Positions 9,360 through 19,839 of a stretch of 64,000 bases of DNA are shown here, piece by piece. The stretch comes from an uncultured Prochlorococcus sp. GTDB lineage: Bacteria; Cyanobacteriota; Cyanobacteriia; PCC-6307; Cyanobiaceae. The notes under the pieces are model-generated. The model was given only the letters and a program-made list of their open reading frames with translations, made no database searches and was not told the DNA's origin. The DNA lies in the NCBI GenBank assembly GCA_902574425.1, contig CACGNA010000001.1, positions 1 to 64,000 on the forward strand, read 5' to 3'. Both the position numbers and the translations under genes were made by a program. Every line of letters starts with the position of its first letter. The first letter of the stretch is position 1.

Positions 9360-9590
9360 ATGAGATCAAATTTTCGACCAAACATTCGACTAGCTACAAA
9401 CATCCTTTTAGTTATTGGTACTTTTGCTATTGCTTCAAAGATTGCTCCAATAGCAGAGTTATATCAGGAAAAAAAACTATGTATTAAATATTTAAAACAT
9501 CAAATAGATCGAGACAAACTTATCAAAAGACTAAAAATTGTTAAACAAGCAAATCCATCTAGTATTTGTGAATCTATCCTTAAAATGTAA
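9360..9590 (+). CDS. Hypothetical membrane protein
   Basis: ORF track; one TM helix. Confidence 0.5.
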   Translation: MRSNFRPNIRLATNILLVIGTFAIASKIAPIAELYQEKKLCIKYLKHQIDRDKLIKRLKIVKQANPSSICESILKM

Positions 9591-9592
9591 AA

Positions 9593-9814
9593 ATGCATAT
9601 TATTCCTAGAAATCTTAAGTTTTTTATTTTTTTATTTTTCTTATGTCTAAATTTCAATATTTATTCTCATGCACATATGAGGGGTACATTTCTTTCTGAA
9701 GAGGAAGCTGAAAAAAGATCTTTAGAACTTGGTTGCCAAGGAATACATAAGAATCAAGATAAATGGATGCCATGCAAAAACGAAAAAGAATTGCATATTT
9801 ATTTGAGGGAATAG
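9593..9814 (+). CDS. DUF3721-like secreted protein
   Basis: Signal peptide then EEEAEKRSLELGCQGIHKNQDKWMPC. Confidence 0.65.
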   Translation: MHIIPRNLKFFIFLFFLCLNFNIYSHAHMRGTFLSEEEAEKRSLELGCQGIHKNQDKWMPCKNEKELHIYLRE

Positions 9815-10075
9815 ATGGAAAGATTAAAAACCAATAAAAGAAAAATTCACAGAAAAATAACCGTAATTTCAGCAATCCCTTTACTAATTACTATTGTATC
9901 TGGCACTATTTATAGTATTCTTCAACCATTAGGAGTAGATTCTTTTTGGTTAATCAAATGGCATACAGGTAATTTTGGCATTATTAATTTGCAACCTTTT
10001 TACTCGGTATTTCTTGGTTTAGCATCAATAATCTCTATAATGTCTGGCCTAAGGCTATTAAAAAAAGAAACTTAG
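9815..10075 (+). CDS. PepSY-associated TM-like membrane protein
   Basis: KRKIHRKITVISAIPLLITIVSGTIYSIL...KWHTGNFG; starts 1 bp after previous ORF. Confidence 0.55.
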   Translation: MERLKTNKRKIHRKITVISAIPLLITIVSGTIYSILQPLGVDSFWLIKWHTGNFGIINLQPFYSVFLGLASIISIMSGLRLLKKET

Positions 10076-10103
10076 ATATATTCTAAACTAGGGCAAAATC
10101 TAA

Positions 10104-10304
10104 TTAATTAATACTATTTGCTCCACCACTAACTAAGAAGATTATCGCGCCTAGTGCCATTGTTGCTACACCCATGTAAGGGTATTTCTTAATTCTTGAT
10201 TTGGTAATTGGAAGCCATGAAAAATATCTATCAGAATTATTTAATTCAAATTTTTTTTGTCTAGGTGGCAATCCTAATTCCTCTCTTCTTTTAGCTTCGC
10301 CCAT
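10104..10304 (-). CDS. DUF2839-like membrane protein
   Basis: MGEAKRREELGLPPRQ motif plus C-terminal TM. Confidence 0.7.
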   Translation of the reverse strand: MGEAKRREELGLPPRQKKFELNNSDRYFSWLPITKSRIKKYPYMGVATMALGAIIFLVSGGANSIN

Positions 10305-10409
10305 AATCTTAAATTTATTTATATACCAATATTAAAATTTATGTTTTACACCTGCGATTTAATTTTAATTAAAAAATAGACCTTTTAATAAGGATAAATT
10401 ATTTAAAGT

Positions 10410-10529
10410 TTATTTAGCCTTCTTTAAATATAGATTCTTTGTATTTGCCTGATCTGATGTAAATAACAAAATTAATATAGTTCCAACTAGAAATGAAAAA
10501 ATCATTGTTAAACCAACAACTTCAACCAT
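10410..10529 (-). CDS. Small single-TM protein (39 aa), paralogue of 2954-3070
   Basis: MVEVVGLTMIFSFLVGTILILLFTSDQANTKNLYLKKAK. Confidence 0.6.
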   Translation of the reverse strand: MVEVVGLTMIFSFLVGTILILLFTSDQANTKNLYLKKAK

Positions 10530-10711
10530 CTCATTAGGCAGGTAATTTAAAAACATAATAAATAGATCTCTTTATTTTAAACTTAGCAATTGTATTTTTT
10601 ATGTAAAGTAAGTATTCCTTCTTAAATTTCGAAAAGAACTCAGTGAGAATTTATAACCTTTACTTATTTCTATTTTAAGGATAAATCTTGTCTGAATCCA
10701 TCACAATTTTC

Positions 10712-11002
10712 TTACTTAGATACGCCTATTTTCTTAAGCAATTTCAGGTAAGGCAAGGCCCAATTACCAAAGGTAAAAGAGATTGTCGTATTTTTTGTAG
10801 TTGGTAATAAAGTTTTAGAACGTATAGAGATTAATTTAGAGAATTTCTTAATAGTCTCTGCTTCTAGATTATCCATATACAATTTTTTTTGAACACCTCG
10901 ATCTTTCTTCTGAGGCAAATAATTTTCTATAAACCATAAGACTTGATCTAATTTTGATTTGTTGGGTGAGTTATTAAATTGTTTATATTTATTTTTAAAC
11001 AT
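10712..11002 (-). CDS. Hypothetical protein
   Basis: ORF track. Confidence 0.45.
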   Translation of the reverse strand: MFKNKYKQFNNSPNKSKLDQVLWFIENYLPQKKDRGVQKKLYMDNLEAETIKKFSKLISIRSKTLLPTTKNTTISFTFGNWALPYLKLLKKIGVSK

Positions 11003-11129
11003 CTTTATTAACCTCTTAATAACTTAATTAAATTTGCCATTTATATATTTGAACGCAATAGTGTAAGCATCAAAATTATGTTCTTTTAATAATCGAGAAT
11101 CGGAAAAATAATATTTTTTGTTGAGTGGG

Positions 11130-11405
11130 CTAGGATAACGTAATCGTCTGCGACCCATCTTTATTATCAGAAATCAATATTTTTTTATTTGGGAAAAAAT
11201 CTGATAATACTCTTCTCAAATTTGAATTATCTGAAGGAATTTTATTATCCATAATTTTTGAATTAATTTTCCAATTTTCATCTACGAATAGTTCTTTATC
11301 ATCCCTTTTTTTAGTTTCTAGTGAGGTCTTATTTAGAATCTTAAGTAAAAATGCGGAATCATAATCTCTAAATTCTTTATGGCTCTCTTTGAAATTTTCA
11401 ATCAT
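11130..11405 (-). CDS. Hypothetical protein
   Basis: ORF track. Confidence 0.45.
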   Translation of the reverse strand: MIENFKESHKEFRDYDSAFLLKILNKTSLETKKRDDKELFVDENWKINSKIMDNKIPSDNSNLRRVLSDFFPNKKILISDNKDGSQTITLS

Positions 11406-11630
11406 TATTTAGAAATCTTATGTTTCTAAATCTTGCTTGAAAAATTTTAAGAATACAAGGTATTAATTACCTAAAAATTTCTTTCAAAATAAAAAATTCG
11501 GATGAAATTAAAATATTTTTCTTTAGAAAATTTAATTTCAAAATAACTAAAGAATAATATTTAAAAAGATGAATTAATCATTTACACCATTTATTTGCTT
11601 GTTAAGTTGCAAATAAGAGGTTCAGGAAAA

Positions 11631-11762
11631 ATGCCAAGAGTAATTAACAAACAAATTAGACTTTTACGATGGTTAAACTCAGGAATGATAGTACCATTTA
11701 TTTTTATGGCTGCATCCTCATCTATTATTCTTTATGGTATTTTATTTATTCTAATAAAGTAG
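11631..11762 (+). CDS. Small TM protein (43 aa)
   Basis: MPRVINKQIRLLRWLNSGMIVPFIFMAASSSIILYGILFILIK. Confidence 0.55.
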   Translation: MPRVINKQIRLLRWLNSGMIVPFIFMAASSSIILYGILFILIK

Positions 11763-11771
11763 TTATCTAAT

Positions 11772-11906
11772 TTAAGCAGCCAAGTTTTCCTCAGATTTAG
11801 AAATAATCATTGCTGCTTTTTTTAATAAACTAACTACTTCTTTTCTTCCTACTGCATTATCAGCTTGATGCATAATTTCGACATATTTTTTATTTATTTT
11901 TTTCAT
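11772..11906 (-). CDS. Hypothetical small protein (44 aa)
   Basis: MKKINKKYVEIMHQADNAVGRKEVVSLLKKAAMIISKSEENLAA. Confidence 0.55.
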   Translation of the reverse strand: MKKINKKYVEIMHQADNAVGRKEVVSLLKKAAMIISKSEENLAA

Positions 11907-12112
11907 AAAAAATTTTAATATAATCCAAAATTACAACACTATTAGATTGTGTCAATCTTAAATAAGTCCCTTATGTTATTTGTTTGATAATTTATTTAAA
12001 AACTAAAATTATTCATTTTATAATCCTTAAATTTCTTTAATTGGGTGATGTAAAAAATCTTAAATCTCAAAAACCATAAAGAAATTATTATCAAAATAAA
12101 TAATCCTCATAA

Positions 12113-12328
12113 TCAGGCAAGATAAAAGGATTTATAAACAAAAAATAATCCTCCGATTAGGATCAATATTGCAGCTCCATAAAAAAGAAAAGGTATTATT
12201 GGGTATTTATATAATGTGGACCTAACTTTTTGTTGTATAGCTTTTTTATCAAGTTTGGGCAACTTTATATCTTCAGTTTTTTCTCTAGGCGAAATACCTA
12301 ATTTTTTTCTTCTCTTTGCTTCTCCCAT
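12113..12328 (-). CDS. DUF2839-like membrane protein (start trimmed to MGEAKRR)
   Basis: MGEAKRRKKLGISPREK paralogous to 10104-10304. Confidence 0.65.
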   Translation of the reverse strand: MGEAKRRKKLGISPREKTEDIKLPKLDKKAIQQKVRSTLYKYPIIPFLFYGAAILILIGGLFFVYKSFYLA

Positions 12329-12336
12329 AATTAATA

Positions 12337-12561
12337 TTAAGGTATTCCCATACATTTTAAATAATTATTATCAGCTAAATCTAAAATCTGATCCCATTCT
12401 TCACGAGATGTTTCCAAAGGGTTTTTAAAATCTTTTTCAAATTTAAGTGTACATCTTTTCTCTATATTTTCTGGAGAATTATAATTTCTTAAAAAAGTAA
12501 TACTCAAATATGATAATGATGAAAAAACTATTATTAATTTAGCGATTCTAAAACTATTCAT
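12337..12561 (-). CDS. Hypothetical protein with N-terminal TM
   Basis: ORF track. Confidence 0.45.
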   Translation of the reverse strand: MNSFRIAKLIIVFSSLSYLSITFLRNYNSPENIEKRCTLKFEKDFKNPLETSREEWDQILDLADNNYLKCMGIP

Positions 12562-12871
12562 ACCTTAGATAATATTTCCACATAAATAAAAAATTTAATC
12601 TTTGATTTTTATAATTAATTTAATTTATTAAAAACAATTATCAAATAATAAATTCTGTAAATTTTAAACATTTGCTGTACAGGATTTGGTTGTTTAAGGG
12701 TTAATAATCATTATAATATCGACGATAATTGTCAATATTTATGACCCAGTATTAAGAATAACTTATGCATTTGGGAATATACTTAGTCTTACATTTTTGA
12801 GTTAGCTATACAGAGAGACTGGGAGTGATCCAAAGAAAGAAATCAAATTCAGAAAAAGATAAATAAAAAAA

Positions 12872-12985
12872 CTACTTCTGTATTTTTAACTTTGAAGAAT
12901 ACTTTAAATTAACAATGTAAGTCGCAACAAGAGATAGTATCAAAAAAAATAATAAGCTTTCCAAGGTAGATTGGGGCATAACCAT
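12872..12985 (-). CDS. Small TM protein (37 aa)
   Basis: M(VM)PQSTLESLLFFLILSLVATYIVNLKYSSKLKIQK. Confidence 0.4.
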   Translation of the reverse strand: MVMPQSTLESLLFFLILSLVATYIVNLKYSSKLKIQK

Positions 12986-13066
12986 GAGTAGTACCAAAAA
13001 TGATATATCTTTAGAGAAACGAATTCTGAAGAAAAATCAACCCTTTAATTATTTTTTATTTTCAAA

Positions 13067-14383
13067 TTAATAAATCCCAATCCCAAAAAATGAATTTGCA
13101 ATAAATAATAAGCTAAATAACGTTAAGAAAATTAATCCTATCCAACTTACTGTTTTTAGAAAAAATCCATATCTATTTTTAATTGGTACTAATTTGCTAT
13201 TTATAGTATCCATAGCCATCCATGCAAATAAAGGGGCGGTTAGAAAACTTCCAGTCATTGCAGCAAATACAAAATCTTTTACTCCTATACCTCCAGACCT
13301 TGCAATCAGCAAAGCTATTAATGATGCAAAGATATGTATAATCATCCAAAGTTGGAATCTATTTCGCTCTGATTTGGAATCCATGTGTCCAAAATCAGTA
13401 CCTCTCAATAAACCTTGAATAGCAGAAATACTTCTAGGATATGCATCTAGACAAGTAATTGTAGTACTAAACATTGCGGCAAATGCTGCAGGTATTATGA
13501 TCCATTTAGCCCAATTGCCAATGGATTTAGTGTAAAGGAGTATTAACTTTTGAGCGAAGGAGACTCCACTTCCGGAAAGCATTCCATCGCCAGTACCATA
13601 CATTGTTATTGCTCCAAGAGTAAGGAAGAAAATAGCCGTAACAACAGTTATTAAGTAACCGAGATTAAAATCGAATTCTGCTTCACTAATATTTGGTTTA
13701 TAGTTTGAATCTTTTGCTCGAGAAAACATCCATAAAGAAGGCCAAACACATAACTCTACTGGGCAAGGCATCCATCCCATTAAAGGGATCAAAAAAGCTA
13801 AATTTGTTAACTTCCATGGGCTGATTTCTGGTTCAAAAAAACTCATTTTTAGAGACTCATTTATTGAACCTTTAAGCAAAAGCGATAAAACTGCGAATAA
13901 TGTTAAAAAAGTTAAGAGAGATACTAAAAATTTTGAAATTCTATCAAGGGCTTTATATTTACCAAGAATTAATATCATTCCAGAAACAATCAGAATTCCT
14001 ATAGACAAATCCATCGCTGGAAAAGCTGAGAAAAAGGGGATATTAGTTAATAGAACACCAGAAACAAAACTTACAGCCGCTATTGTGAAAGTACCGGTAA
14101 TTAAACTAACTATTAGAAATAAAGGAAGATATAAAGAATTCCGCTCTTTGAAACCTTCTAATAATGATTTACCAGTACATGCTGTAAATCTAGTTCCAAC
14201 CAACAAAAATGGATATTTTAAAAGATTAGTAAGAAGGATTAGACCAACTAATGAAAATCCGAACCTCGCACCAGCAGTAGTTGAAGACAATAAATGAGAA
14301 CCCCCTATTGCCGCTCCAGCTAGCAAAATTCCTGGACCTAAACTTTTTTGTATTCCTTTTGTTAAATTAATGTTTTTCATCAA
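13067..14383 (-). CDS. NRAMP-related transporter lacking the canonical DPGN motif
   Basis: LGPGILLAGAAIGGSHLLSSTTAGARFG; about 11 TM segments. Confidence 0.75.
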   Translation of the reverse strand: MMKNINLTKGIQKSLGPGILLAGAAIGGSHLLSSTTAGARFGFSLVGLILLTNLLKYPFLLVGTRFTACTGKSLLEGFKERNSLYLPLFLIVSLITGTFTIAAVSFVSGVLLTNIPFFSAFPAMDLSIGILIVSGMILILGKYKALDRISKFLVSLLTFLTLFAVLSLLLKGSINESLKMSFFEPEISPWKLTNLAFLIPLMGWMPCPVELCVWPSLWMFSRAKDSNYKPNISEAEFDFNLGYLITVVTAIFFLTLGAITMYGTGDGMLSGSGVSFAQKLILLYTKSIGNWAKWIIIPAAFAAMFSTTITCLDAYPRSISAIQGLLRGTDFGHMDSKSERNRFQLWMIIHIFASLIALLIARSGGIGVKDFVFAAMTGSFLTAPLFAWMAMDTINSKLVPIKNRYGFFLKTVSWIGLIFLTLFSLLFIANSFFGIGIY

Positions 14384-14739
14384 ATGATTTAATTTACTTT
14401 TTGAGCCCTTCTAAAGTTATTTTTTAATACTCTTTTTTTAAAAGCAACATCAGATAATGTGTGAAAAATAAAAAGTATAATTAGGAATCCTATTCGAACT
14501 TTCATAAGATATCTCCTTCAAATATGCTTTTATCAGATATTTATTTTGTATTCAACCTCTTTTCTCCATAAAATCCTCAAAAACCTATCTAAAACATCTA
14601 CATCCTTTTTATCAAAACTTTTTTTTTTCTTTTTATTTTGTTTTTGCATAAATTATTACTTAAGTATTTCAACTTTAAACTGAGCCAAAAAAAACACAAT
14701 AAGCAAAACTTCTTAAAACTCAACATATTTGGATTGTTT

Positions 14740-15096
14740 TTAATTTGAGATATATTTTTCTGCCCTTCTTAATGCTTTTATTGCACCTCTATAATCAAGA
14801 TTTTTTAATTTTTCCTCACTTTTACGTTCCAACATTTTCACTATTTCATTTATCTTTATTTCATTAATTTTCAGTTTATGATCGAATATAAGATCAAATT
14901 TTGAGGAATATAAACTAGATAATTCTTTTCTATATTTTTGAATCATTTTTTCATCAAAAGATTTAGATTTCAATATTGCATTAGCCTTAATTTTGTCGTC
15001 TAAAGCGCCTTTAAAATTTCCTCGTTTAAATTTATTTTCACTTGATCTAGTTAGCTTAATAAGATTTTCCAAGATCAATCGCCCAGAATCTTCCAT
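14740..15096 (-). CDS. Hypothetical TPR-like/helical protein
   Basis: ORF track; helical repeats (NFKGALDDKIKA, DYRGAIKALRRAEKY). Confidence 0.5.
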   Translation of the reverse strand: MEDSGRLILENLIKLTRSSENKFKRGNFKGALDDKIKANAILKSKSFDEKMIQKYRKELSSLYSSKFDLIFDHKLKINEIKINEIVKMLERKSEEKLKNLDYRGAIKALRRAEKYISN

Positions 15097-15175
15097 GTTT
15101 TTATCTGACCTAAAATCAATCCTATCAGCTTAAAGAAAAAAGGAATTTATTTTTAAAAATTAAATAAATAATTAA

Positions 15176-15475
15176 TTAGCCAATAACAAGTCCTTTTTCA
15201 AGAAGTAAATCGAAAACCTCCACACTTTTCGTTTTCCCGAATTGGGGGGGCTTATGTAAATCTAATATTTGAGCAAGGCACATTATCCAATAAGTATCTT
15301 TTTTTAAATTTAGACCTTCGCAAATATGAGAGGGAGCCGATTTAAAACAGCCAAATTCTTTTGATATATTAATGTTCATGATTTGAGTTTCAAGTTCAAG
15401 ACTTAAAAAGTCTATTTCTTGCTCAGAAAGTGATGTCCCAAAAGAATAAGATTCAATTAAAAGTTGATAATTCAT
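15176..15475 (-). CDS. Hypothetical protein
   Basis: ORF track. Confidence 0.5.
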   Translation of the reverse strand: MNYQLLIESYSFGTSLSEQEIDFLSLELETQIMNINISKEFGCFKSAPSHICEGLNLKKDTYWIMCLAQILDLHKPPQFGKTKSVEVFDLLLEKGLVIG

Positions 15476-15490
15476 GAAAAGTTTATTTTT

Positions 15491-15772
15491 TCAAGAAATC
15501 CAGCGTGTTATTTTTGTGCCCTCATAAATATGTCCTGATGCCTCAACTATAGGTTTTGTTTCAGGATTCATAAAAATATCATATAGAACATTTTCTGGTC
15601 CTTGAAAAATTACAATTGCTCTTTGAGGATCATCTAATGATTTGCCAATATAAAATATTTTAACTCCCATTTCTTTAAACATCGTCTGCTGTTCTTTTGC
15701 ATTCATATGTGATGCATAATCCTCGAAGGTATTACTTAGTTTAAAATCTAGAATAGTTGTTTCAATATTCAT
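15491..15772 (-). CDS. DUF3764-like protein
   Basis: Sequence character of the picocyanobacterial DUF3764 family (QRAIVIFQGPENVLYDIFMNPETKPIVEASGHIYEGTKITRW). Confidence 0.65.
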   Translation of the reverse strand: MNIETTILDFKLSNTFEDYASHMNAKEQQTMFKEMGVKIFYIGKSLDDPQRAIVIFQGPENVLYDIFMNPETKPIVEASGHIYEGTKITRWIS

Positions 15773-15901
15773 AAGAGTAATGAGATATTTTTAATTCTAA
15801 ATGTAAAAAATAAATTTAATAAAGATTAGATTTTATTAAGCAAAGTATTAACTAATTTTTATTTATGAGTTATAAATCAACTATAAAAATCGATTTTAAT
15901 T

Positions 15902-17245
15902 TTGGACTCAAACATTTCTCAAAGAGAACAATGGACTAGTAAGTTGGGATTCATTCTCGCAGCTGCTGGAAGCGCAGTAGGTTTAGGCAACCTTTGGGGT
16001 TTCGCCTACAGGGCCTCTCAAGGGGGAGGGGCTGCTTTTGTACTTTTATACATACTGATTGTTTTAATTGTATGCCTTCCGGTATTTGTTGCTGAAATGG
16101 CTTTAGGAAGAAATGCAATGGCCAGCACATTACTTGCACCAGTAAAGTTAGCTGGAAGAAATTGGTATCCATTAGGAATTCTTTTCTTCATAGCACCTCT
16201 TGGAATAGCATCATATTATTCAGTAATAATGGGATGGACAGCCGATACCTTGTTCCATTCATTATTTTTTGGATTACCGAAGAATTTAACTGAAGCAGAA
16301 ACCTTCTTTGGCTCGATTAGTAGTGGTAGCAGTGTTTTGTTGGGGCACCTGTTGAGTCTTGTTCTTACAGCAATAATAGTTTCATCAGGAATAAAAAAAG
16401 GTATAGAAAAGATTACTAGATATTTCATGCCAATCCTTTTCATAATTATTGTGCTTCTTGCTATTTGGGCAACTTCACTTTCGGGAGCGTGGGAAGGATA
16501 TAAAACATTTTTGTTTAAGTTTGATTTTGATGAATTAAGGAACCCTCAAACAATTAGAAATGCTTTTACACAAGCTTTCTTTTCTTTAAGTTTAGGAATT
16601 GGAGTTATGGTGACTTACGCTTCTTATCTAAATAAAAAGAGTAATCTCCCAAAACTAAGTGTTGGAGTGGCATCATTGGATACTTTGGTGGGTCTTATGG
16701 CAGGACTTATTACTTTCCCAATAGTTTTAACATTTGGTTTAAGTGACGCTATTTCTGAATCCACTGTTGGTGCATTATTTATATCAATACCTACGGGCTT
16801 AGGTTCATATGGAGCGGTTGGAAGAATTGTAGCTGTTGCATTTTTTGCACTAGCTTATATTGCAGCAATAACTTCCTCTGTTTCATTATTGGAAGTTCCA
16901 GTTTCCTCTTTAATGGATAAATTTGGTTTTAAAAGAGAAAAATCGGTTTGGCTGATAACTCTATTCCTATTCTTAGCAGGCATTCCTTCTGCATTGAACT
17001 TAAACATTCTTGGAACTATTGATTCAATTTTTGGAGGCGTATTACTTATCTTTGGTGGATTCTTAGTTACTTTCTTTATGGGATGGGTAGTACCTGGAAA
17101 GTTTAATGAAGAACTTAATGTTTCTAAAGTTGGAGCCAAAACAACACGTTATTTAAAATTCATGACAAGATGGGTTGCGCCACCAATTATTGGTTTTGGA
17201 CTATTTATTAGTGTGTTTGATTTACTTAAAGGCTGGGTAAGTTAG
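15902..17245 (+). CDS. Sodium-dependent transporter, NSS/SNF family (TTG start)
   Basis: REQWTSKLGFILAAAGSAVGLGNLWGFAYRASQGGGAAFVLLY. Confidence 0.95.
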   Translation: MDSNISQREQWTSKLGFILAAAGSAVGLGNLWGFAYRASQGGGAAFVLLYILIVLIVCLPVFVAEMALGRNAMASTLLAPVKLAGRNWYPLGILFFIAPLGIASYYSVIMGWTADTLFHSLFFGLPKNLTEAETFFGSISSGSSVLLGHLLSLVLTAIIVSSGIKKGIEKITRYFMPILFIIIVLLAIWATSLSGAWEGYKTFLFKFDFDELRNPQTIRNAFTQAFFSLSLGIGVMVTYASYLNKKSNLPKLSVGVASLDTLVGLMAGLITFPIVLTFGLSDAISESTVGALFISIPTGLGSYGAVGRIVAVAFFALAYIAAITSSVSLLEVPVSSLMDKFGFKREKSVWLITLFLFLAGIPSALNLNILGTIDSIFGGVLLIFGGFLVTFFMGWVVPGKFNEELNVSKVGAKTTRYLKFMTRWVAPPIIGFGLFISVFDLLKGWVS

Positions 17246-17613
17246 AAAATTTTTACAGATAATATAGTGCGTAAATAGGGGGAGGGGTACAAGTCAAAAA
17301 AAATTAAATAGTTTAACTTTTTTTCATTATTTTTGAGCAAACTCAAAAAATACCAGTCAACAAATAACTATTTGCAATGGTTTTTAATTAAAAAATCGAT
17401 ATGCTGGCTAAGTTCGTTTTTGATTTTTAAAGTCTAAATATTTTTCTCAAGAAAATGTTTTACTGCGGAACCTTTTTTTAGTAAATATTAAATTTTAATT
17501 TCTATTTAATCTCAAAAGTATCTGCAGAAACCATCCCTAATAGAATCTATATAAAATACATTTAGGTGTTTAATTTAAAGAAATAAGAACGCCTAAAAGA
17601 ATAGATAACAAAT

Positions 17614-19320
17614 TTGATGTCCACCAAATCTGATTCATTAAGAGGAAAACTTACAGAAAATTTTTCTGAATTTTCTCAACTATCTGACTATTCTTTTATG
17701 AATTCTCTTAAAGCAGATCCTCAATCAACAAAAGATGGAAATGATCATAAGTCGCGTTCAGTATATACAGGTCATTACGTACCAGTTGTTCCAACTGCTA
17801 TTCCAGAACCAGAATATATTTCCCATAGCAACAAACTTTTTAAAGAACTAAGGCTAAGCTCAAATCTTATTAAAGACAAGAATTTTTGTCGTTTTTTCTC
17901 AGGTGATATTTCTGTTGCTAATTATCCAATGAGTCCTGTAGGTTGGGCAACAGGTTATGCATTATCAATTTACGGGACTGAATATACCCAACAATGTCCC
18001 TTTGGCACTGGTAATGGTTATGGCGATGGCAGAGCAATTTCTGTATTTGAAGGTTTATTCAATGGGAAGAGAATGGAGATGCAACTTAAAGGAGGAGGTC
18101 CAACTCCCTACTGCCGTGGAGCAGATGGTAGAGCTGTATTACGTTCTAGCGTTAGAGAATTTCTTGCACAGGAATTTATGGATGCCTTGGGAATCCCTAC
18201 TTCAAGATCTTTAACACTTTATGTCTCACGATCAGAAATAGTTAGGAGGCCATGGTATTCCAAAGGGTCCAGGTATTTTGAACCTGATATCATGATTGAT
18301 AATCAAGCGGCAATTACTACGAGAGTCGCTCCATCTTTTTTACGAGTTGGACAGCTTGAACTTTTTGCAAGACGAGTTCGTAATAATAGACATGATGAGG
18401 CCCTCAATGAACTAAAGATGATAGTTCAGCATCTTATTGATAGAAATTATAAAGATGAAATTGAATATGAGACTTCAATTGAAAGTAAGGCAATAAAACT
18501 GGCTTCTTTATACAGATCAAGACTAATATCACTTATAGCCAACTGGATGCGAGTTGGTTATTGCCAGGGGAACTTCAATAGCGATAATTGTGCTGCTGGA
18601 GGTTATACCTTGGATTATGGCCCCTTTGGATTCTGTGAATTATTTGATCCAAGATTTCAACCATGGACAGGTGGAGGTGAACATTTCTCATTTTTTAACC
18701 AACCTTCTGCTGCGGCTATAAACTTTAAAACATTCTGTTCTTCTCTTAGCCCCTTACTTTCAGAAAGCAAACAAGCTCAAGAAAAGTTAGATCAAATCGA
18801 AAAGGAATTTTCAGAATTGATGAACAAAGAGTTGAAGAAAATGTGGGCGGGCAAACTTGGTTTAGGGCATTACAACGCAACTCTTATTAATGAATTTTTT
18901 AATCTTATGGTCATTTCAAAAGCAGACTATACAATTTTGTTCCGTAAACTCTCTGACATACCTGATAACTTAGATTCTTTAAAAGACAGTTTTTATTTAC
19001 CAATTAATGATGAGCTCAAGAATAGATGGGAAGTCTGGCTTAAAAACTGGCAAGCAATCTTAAAGAATGAGATAGATTTTAAAGCAAAATCAGCTTCAAT
19101 GAAATCTCTTAACCCAGTTTATACATGGCGAGAATGGATGATTGTTCCTGCATATGAAGATGCCGAAAAAGGAAATTACACGAAAATAAAGGAGTTACAG
19201 GATGTTTTTAGCAATCCATATATAGAACAATCCTCAGAAATAGATCAAAAATATAATCTTTTAAGGCCAAGCCAATATTTCAACTACGGAGGCATCTCTC
19301 ACTACAGCTGTTCTTCATAA
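17614..19320 (+). CDS. selO: Protein adenylyltransferase SelO/YdiU family
   Basis: MQLKGGGPTPYCRGADGRAVLRSSVREFLAQEFMDALGIPTSRSL; long conserved pseudokinase ORF. Confidence 0.93.
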   Translation: MMSTKSDSLRGKLTENFSEFSQLSDYSFMNSLKADPQSTKDGNDHKSRSVYTGHYVPVVPTAIPEPEYISHSNKLFKELRLSSNLIKDKNFCRFFSGDISVANYPMSPVGWATGYALSIYGTEYTQQCPFGTGNGYGDGRAISVFEGLFNGKRMEMQLKGGGPTPYCRGADGRAVLRSSVREFLAQEFMDALGIPTSRSLTLYVSRSEIVRRPWYSKGSRYFEPDIMIDNQAAITTRVAPSFLRVGQLELFARRVRNNRHDEALNELKMIVQHLIDRNYKDEIEYETSIESKAIKLASLYRSRLISLIANWMRVGYCQGNFNSDNCAAGGYTLDYGPFGFCELFDPRFQPWTGGGEHFSFFNQPSAAAINFKTFCSSLSPLLSESKQAQEKLDQIEKEFSELMNKELKKMWAGKLGLGHYNATLINEFFNLMVISKADYTILFRKLSDIPDNLDSLKDSFYLPINDELKNRWEVWLKNWQAILKNEIDFKAKSASMKSLNPVYTWREWMIVPAYEDAEKGNYTKIKELQDVFSNPYIEQSSEIDQKYNLLRPSQYFNYGGISHYSCSS

Positions 19321-19365
19321 ATGTCGAATCCTCAAAATGCAGATTGAATAACTTAGAAAAAAATC

Positions 19366-19704
19366 TTATTTATTTATGGCTGTAGGCATTCCAACTACTG
19401 ATACAACTCCCACATGAAGTATAGCTGGCTTATTTCCTACACTTTTGACATAGTGGGCGCCACCTTTATTACTCTCTATAAATGCATCACCTGCTTTAAA
19501 GAAATTAATTTCTTCACCCCTCACATGCTTTAATCTTCCTCTGGTGACATGAATCAACATTGGGGAAGGATGTTTATGAATTGGAGTTTTCAAGCAAACC
19601 GGAATTTTTACTTTTAAAAGTCTTAATTCAGGCTTACCCTCGAGATAATTAAAATTTTGGCCACTTAGTCCTTTTTGAACTTTAAATAATAGGTATAACT
19701 TCAA
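19366..19704 (-). CDS. Cupin-domain protein
   Basis: PIHKHPSPMLIHVTRGRLKHVRGE...GDAFIE; N-terminus may be incomplete. Confidence 0.7.
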   Translation of the reverse strand: MKLYLLFKVQKGLSGQNFNYLEGKPELRLLKVKIPVCLKTPIHKHPSPMLIHVTRGRLKHVRGEEINFFKAGDAFIESNKGGAHYVKSVGNKPAILHVGVVSVVGMPTAINK

Positions 19705-19839
19705 TCTTTTCTTCTGCGGTAGAAGGTTGAGGCAGACCTAAAGTTCCAACAAGAAGTAAGCAGATTTGGACAATATTTTTTAATTTCATTAGATATTTGT
19801 TTTCATTTATAGTAACTAGTTTAAAAATAATAAACTTAT

